This document shows, piece after piece, positions 5,407 through 7,544 of a stretch of 7,544 bases of DNA. Under the pieces are notes generated by a model, which was not told the origin of the DNA, did no database searches, and was given only the letters and a program-made list of their open reading frames with translations. Numbering within the stretch: the first letter of the stretch is position 1; each line of letters opens with the position of its first letter. The DNA is from Sphingobacteriales bacterium (GTDB taxonomy: Bacteria > Bacteroidota > Bacteroidia > Chitinophagales > Chitinophagaceae): NCBI GenBank assembly GCA_004294195.1, contig REAQ01000188.1, forward strand, positions 1 to 7,544. Reading direction: 5' to 3'. Position numbers and translations under genes: made by a program.

Positions 5407-7544
5407 ATGTTGTACGCGCAAGTAATCCTCCCGCTGGCCATTCCTAAAACCTATACCTATGCCATTCCAGATGTATGGGCCGATAAGATCTTGCCCGGCA
5501 TGCGCGTGGAGGTGGTTTTCGGTAAACAAAAAAAATATGCTGGAATTGTAAAGGAACTCAGCACCCTGAAACCCTCGGCCTTTGAACCGAAAGAAATCAT
5601 TAATGTGCTGGATAGTGAACCAGTGGTAAACGTGAAGCAACTGGATCTTTGGCGATGGCTCGCAGTTTATTATATGTGTTCCGAAGGCGAAGTGATGGCC
5701 GCAGCTCTGCCTTCCAATTTTAAACTCAGCAGTGAAACAACCCTGATCTTCAATGATGAGTTTGGTGATGATTTTTCTAACCTGGATGATGAAGAATATC
5801 TGGTTGCCGAAGCCTTGTTCATGAAAAAGGAACTCCGGCTGCAGGAAGTACAACAGATCCTGGATTCATCACATGTTTATCCGGTAGTGAAAAGACTCAT
5901 CGAAGCAAAACTCTGCTGGGCCTGGGAATCGCTGAAAGAAAAATATACCGAGAAGCGGGAGAACTTTGTACTGCTGCACCCGGATTATATACAGGAATCA
6001 AAACTAGAGGAACTGCTGAACCGGAAAACTCAGGCACCCAAACAAATGGAACTGCTCATGAGTTTTCTATATCTCCATAAAACAGAGGGCGATGTAAAAC
6101 AGACGGAGCTCCTGAAGAAATCCGGAGCTTCTGCAGCACAATTGAAAGGGCTTGTTGAAAAGGGAATTCTTGTGGTGAAGAAAATGGCTGTCGACAGGAT
6201 ACGGACACTGCCCAAAGATGTGCAAATAGATTTTAGCCTCTCACCTGCACAGGCCAAAGCATTGGAAGAAGTGAAGGCCGTGTTGGAAGAAAAAATGGTT
6301 TGCCTTCTGCATGGTGTTACCTCCAGCGGAAAGACGCAGGTATATGTGAGCCTCATCGAATCCCTGATCAAAACCGGTGGCCAGGTATTATACCTTCTTC
6401 CGGAAATTGCATTGACTTCGCAGGTGACCCGCAGATTGGAAAAACATTTCGGCGGACACATCGCTATTTATCATTCAAAGTTCAACCCCAATGAAAGGGT
6501 TGAAATTTGGAATAGAGTCAAAGATGGAAAGGTTAATATCGTGCTCGGTGCAAGGTCATCGTTGTTTCTTCCCTTTCAGGATCTGAAACTGGTGATCTGC
6601 GATGAAGAGCATGATCCTTCTTATAAGCAACAGGATCCGGCACCACGGTATCATGCGCGCGATGCCGCCATCTACTATGCATCCAAAATGGGCGCTAAAG
6701 TAGTGCTGGGTAGTGCCACCCCTTCATTGGAATCATACCACAATGCGGTGAATGGAAAATATGGTTTGGTGGAACTAACGGAGCGCTTTGGAAATATCCT
6801 GCTTCCCGAGATTCAATTGATGGATACCCGAAACCTGCAGTCGAGAGAAAAAGGCAAACTGATGATCTCTCCTGCCTTGCAGGAAGCCATCATGCAAACT
6901 GTTGCATTGAAAAAACAAGTGATTCTGTTTCAAAACAGGAGGGGCTATTCTCCTTACATGATTTGCGGGAGTTGCGGGTACATTCCGCAGTGTGAGCATT
7001 GTGATGTAACCCTCACTTATCACAAGTTGAACCATAAGCTACAGTGCCACTATTGTGGCACAAGCTATCCAACACTGGTCACTTGCCCGGCCTGCGGCGC
7101 GGTGAAGTGGATGGAGAAAAACTTCGGCACAGAAAAAATTGAAGAGCAGATCAGCGAGCTCTTTCCTGATCTTAAAGTATCGAGAATGGACGTTGATACG
7201 GTGAAAGGGAAAACAGCCCATGATACACTCATCCAGCATTTTGAACAGCAAAGAATTGATGTGCTCATAGGGACGCAGATGGTGGTAAAAGGATTGGACT
7301 TTGATCATGTGCAGCTGGTAGGGATTTTGGATGCCGATGGCCTGTTGAGTTTTGCCGACTTCCGGGTGAATGAGAGAGCCTTTCAACTCATGGAACAGGT
7401 GAGTGGACGGGCAGGCAGAAAAGACAGCCAGGGGAAGGTGATGATCCAAACCACCAATCCCAAACACCCGGTGTTGCAATGGGTGAAGGAGCACGACTAC
7501 CTGAAACTATTCCAGAGTGAGATTCAGCAAAGACGGGATTTCGG
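5407..7544 (+). CDS. priA: Primosomal protein N' (PriA helicase), 3' end outside window
   Basis: The frame is open for 712 codons to the window edge. PriA proteins of this phylum have roughly 800-830 residues, so about 100 C-terminal residues are missing. PriA is a superfamily-2 3'-5' DNA helicase that recognises stalled forks and D-loops and reloads the replisome. The N-terminal 3'-DNA-binding domain starts with YAQVILPLAIPKTYTYAIP. After a winged-helix region come the helicase motifs: GVTSSGKT (Walker A, 303-310), LLPEIALT, DEEH (399-402), GSATP (435-439), QNRRGYSP, GTQM (622-625) and SGRAGR (666-671). Eight cysteines in four CxxC pairs (C520/523, C529/532, C547/550, C560/563) form the two zinc sites. 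The ATG at 5407 is chosen because the conserved domain begins at residue 3. It follows plsC by 28 bp, with no Shine-Dalgarno sequence and only a poor -7-like TAATTTCA before it, so read-through from the plsC side is likely. Confidence 0.95.
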   Translation, partial: MLYAQVILPLAIPKTYTYAIPDVWADKILPGMRVEVVFGKQKKYAGIVKELSTLKPSAFEPKEIINVLDSEPVVNVKQLDLWRWLAVYYMCSEGEVMAAALPSNFKLSSETTLIFNDEFGDDFSNLDDEEYLVAEALFMKKELRLQEVQQILDSSHVYPVVKRLIEAKLCWAWESLKEKYTEKRENFVLLHPDYIQESKLEELLNRKTQAPKQMELLMSFLYLHKTEGDVKQTELLKKSGASAAQLKGLVEKGILVVKKMAVDRIRTLPKDVQIDFSLSPAQAKALEEVKAVLEEKMVCLLHGVTSSGKTQVYVSLIESLIKTGGQVLYLLPEIALTSQVTRRLEKHFGGHIAIYHSKFNPNERVEIWNRVKDGKVNIVLGARSSLFLPFQDLKLVICDEEHDPSYKQQDPAPRYHARDAAIYYASKMGAKVVLGSATPSLESYHNAVNGKYGLVELTERFGNILLPEIQLMDTRNLQSREKGKLMISPALQEAIMQTVALKKQVILFQNRRGYSPYMICGSCGYIPQCEHCDVTLTYHKLNHKLQCHYCGTSYPTLVTCPACGAVKWMEKNFGTEKIEEQISELFPDLKVSRMDVDTVKGKTAHDTLIQHFEQQRIDVLIGTQMVVKGLDFDHVQLVGILDADGLLSFADFRVNERAFQLMEQVSGRAGRKDSQGKVMIQTTNPKHPVLQWVKEHDYLKLFQSEIQQRRDF

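Noticed and set aside
5212..5853. Minus-strand frame of 213 codons opposite plsC and priA
   Set aside because: It lies antisense to two well-supported genes and shows no domain or promoter; a shadow frame.
6030..7494. Several minus-strand frames (86-151 codons) opposite priA
   Set aside because: All are antisense to helicase and zinc-motif codons of priA and have no recognisable features.

Overview
The window looks like chromosomal DNA of a Bacteroidota bacterium, most plausibly of the Chitinophagaceae or a related family. The evidence is a FISUMP-domain lipoprotein with a lysine/aspartate run after the lipobox cysteine, start codons without Shine-Dalgarno sequences, promoters of the Bacteroidota type (TTTG, about 20 bp, TAnnTTTG), a tRNA gene without encoded CCA, and closest recognisable protein families typical of that phylum. 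The taxonomic call is inference from gene content; no marker gene was compared.

Layout. Positions 1-579 (+) are the C-terminal 192 codons of a family-2 glycosyltransferase, probably the end of a surface-polysaccharide locus lying to the left. A 142-bp gap with a possible promoter leads to a 320-residue surface lipoprotein (722-1684, +) built from a short Cys/His motif, a MopE-like Asp/Cys-rich metal-binding motif and a FISUMP domain. Behind its stop lie a small inverted repeat, four tandem copies of a TGCCTAA-like heptamer and a strong hairpin that can terminate transcription from both sides. The hairpin also closes a minus-strand tRNA-Val(UAC) gene (1767-1841), which has a near-consensus promoter of its own.

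On the minus strand, mtaB (tRNA ms2t6A37 methylthiotransferase) and a pfkB-type phosphofructokinase gene form a two-gene unit (4128 down to 1902, 19 bp apart). Divergently, starting 47 bp from mtaB, a plus-strand run holds a membrane-anchored DUF4258 protein, a PlsC-like 1-acylglycerol-3-phosphate acyltransferase and priA (primosomal helicase). These are spaced 3 and 28 bp apart and priA runs off the right edge after 712 codons.

Most of the window is housekeeping: tRNA modification, glycolysis, phospholipid synthesis and replication restart. The less ordinary parts are the composite FISUMP lipoprotein, the heptamer array behind it, and the membrane-anchored DUF4258 protein with an out-of-frame 10-bp tandem duplication in its linker. 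I see no CRISPR array, insertion sequence, phage gene or defence system, and no clear new biological system.
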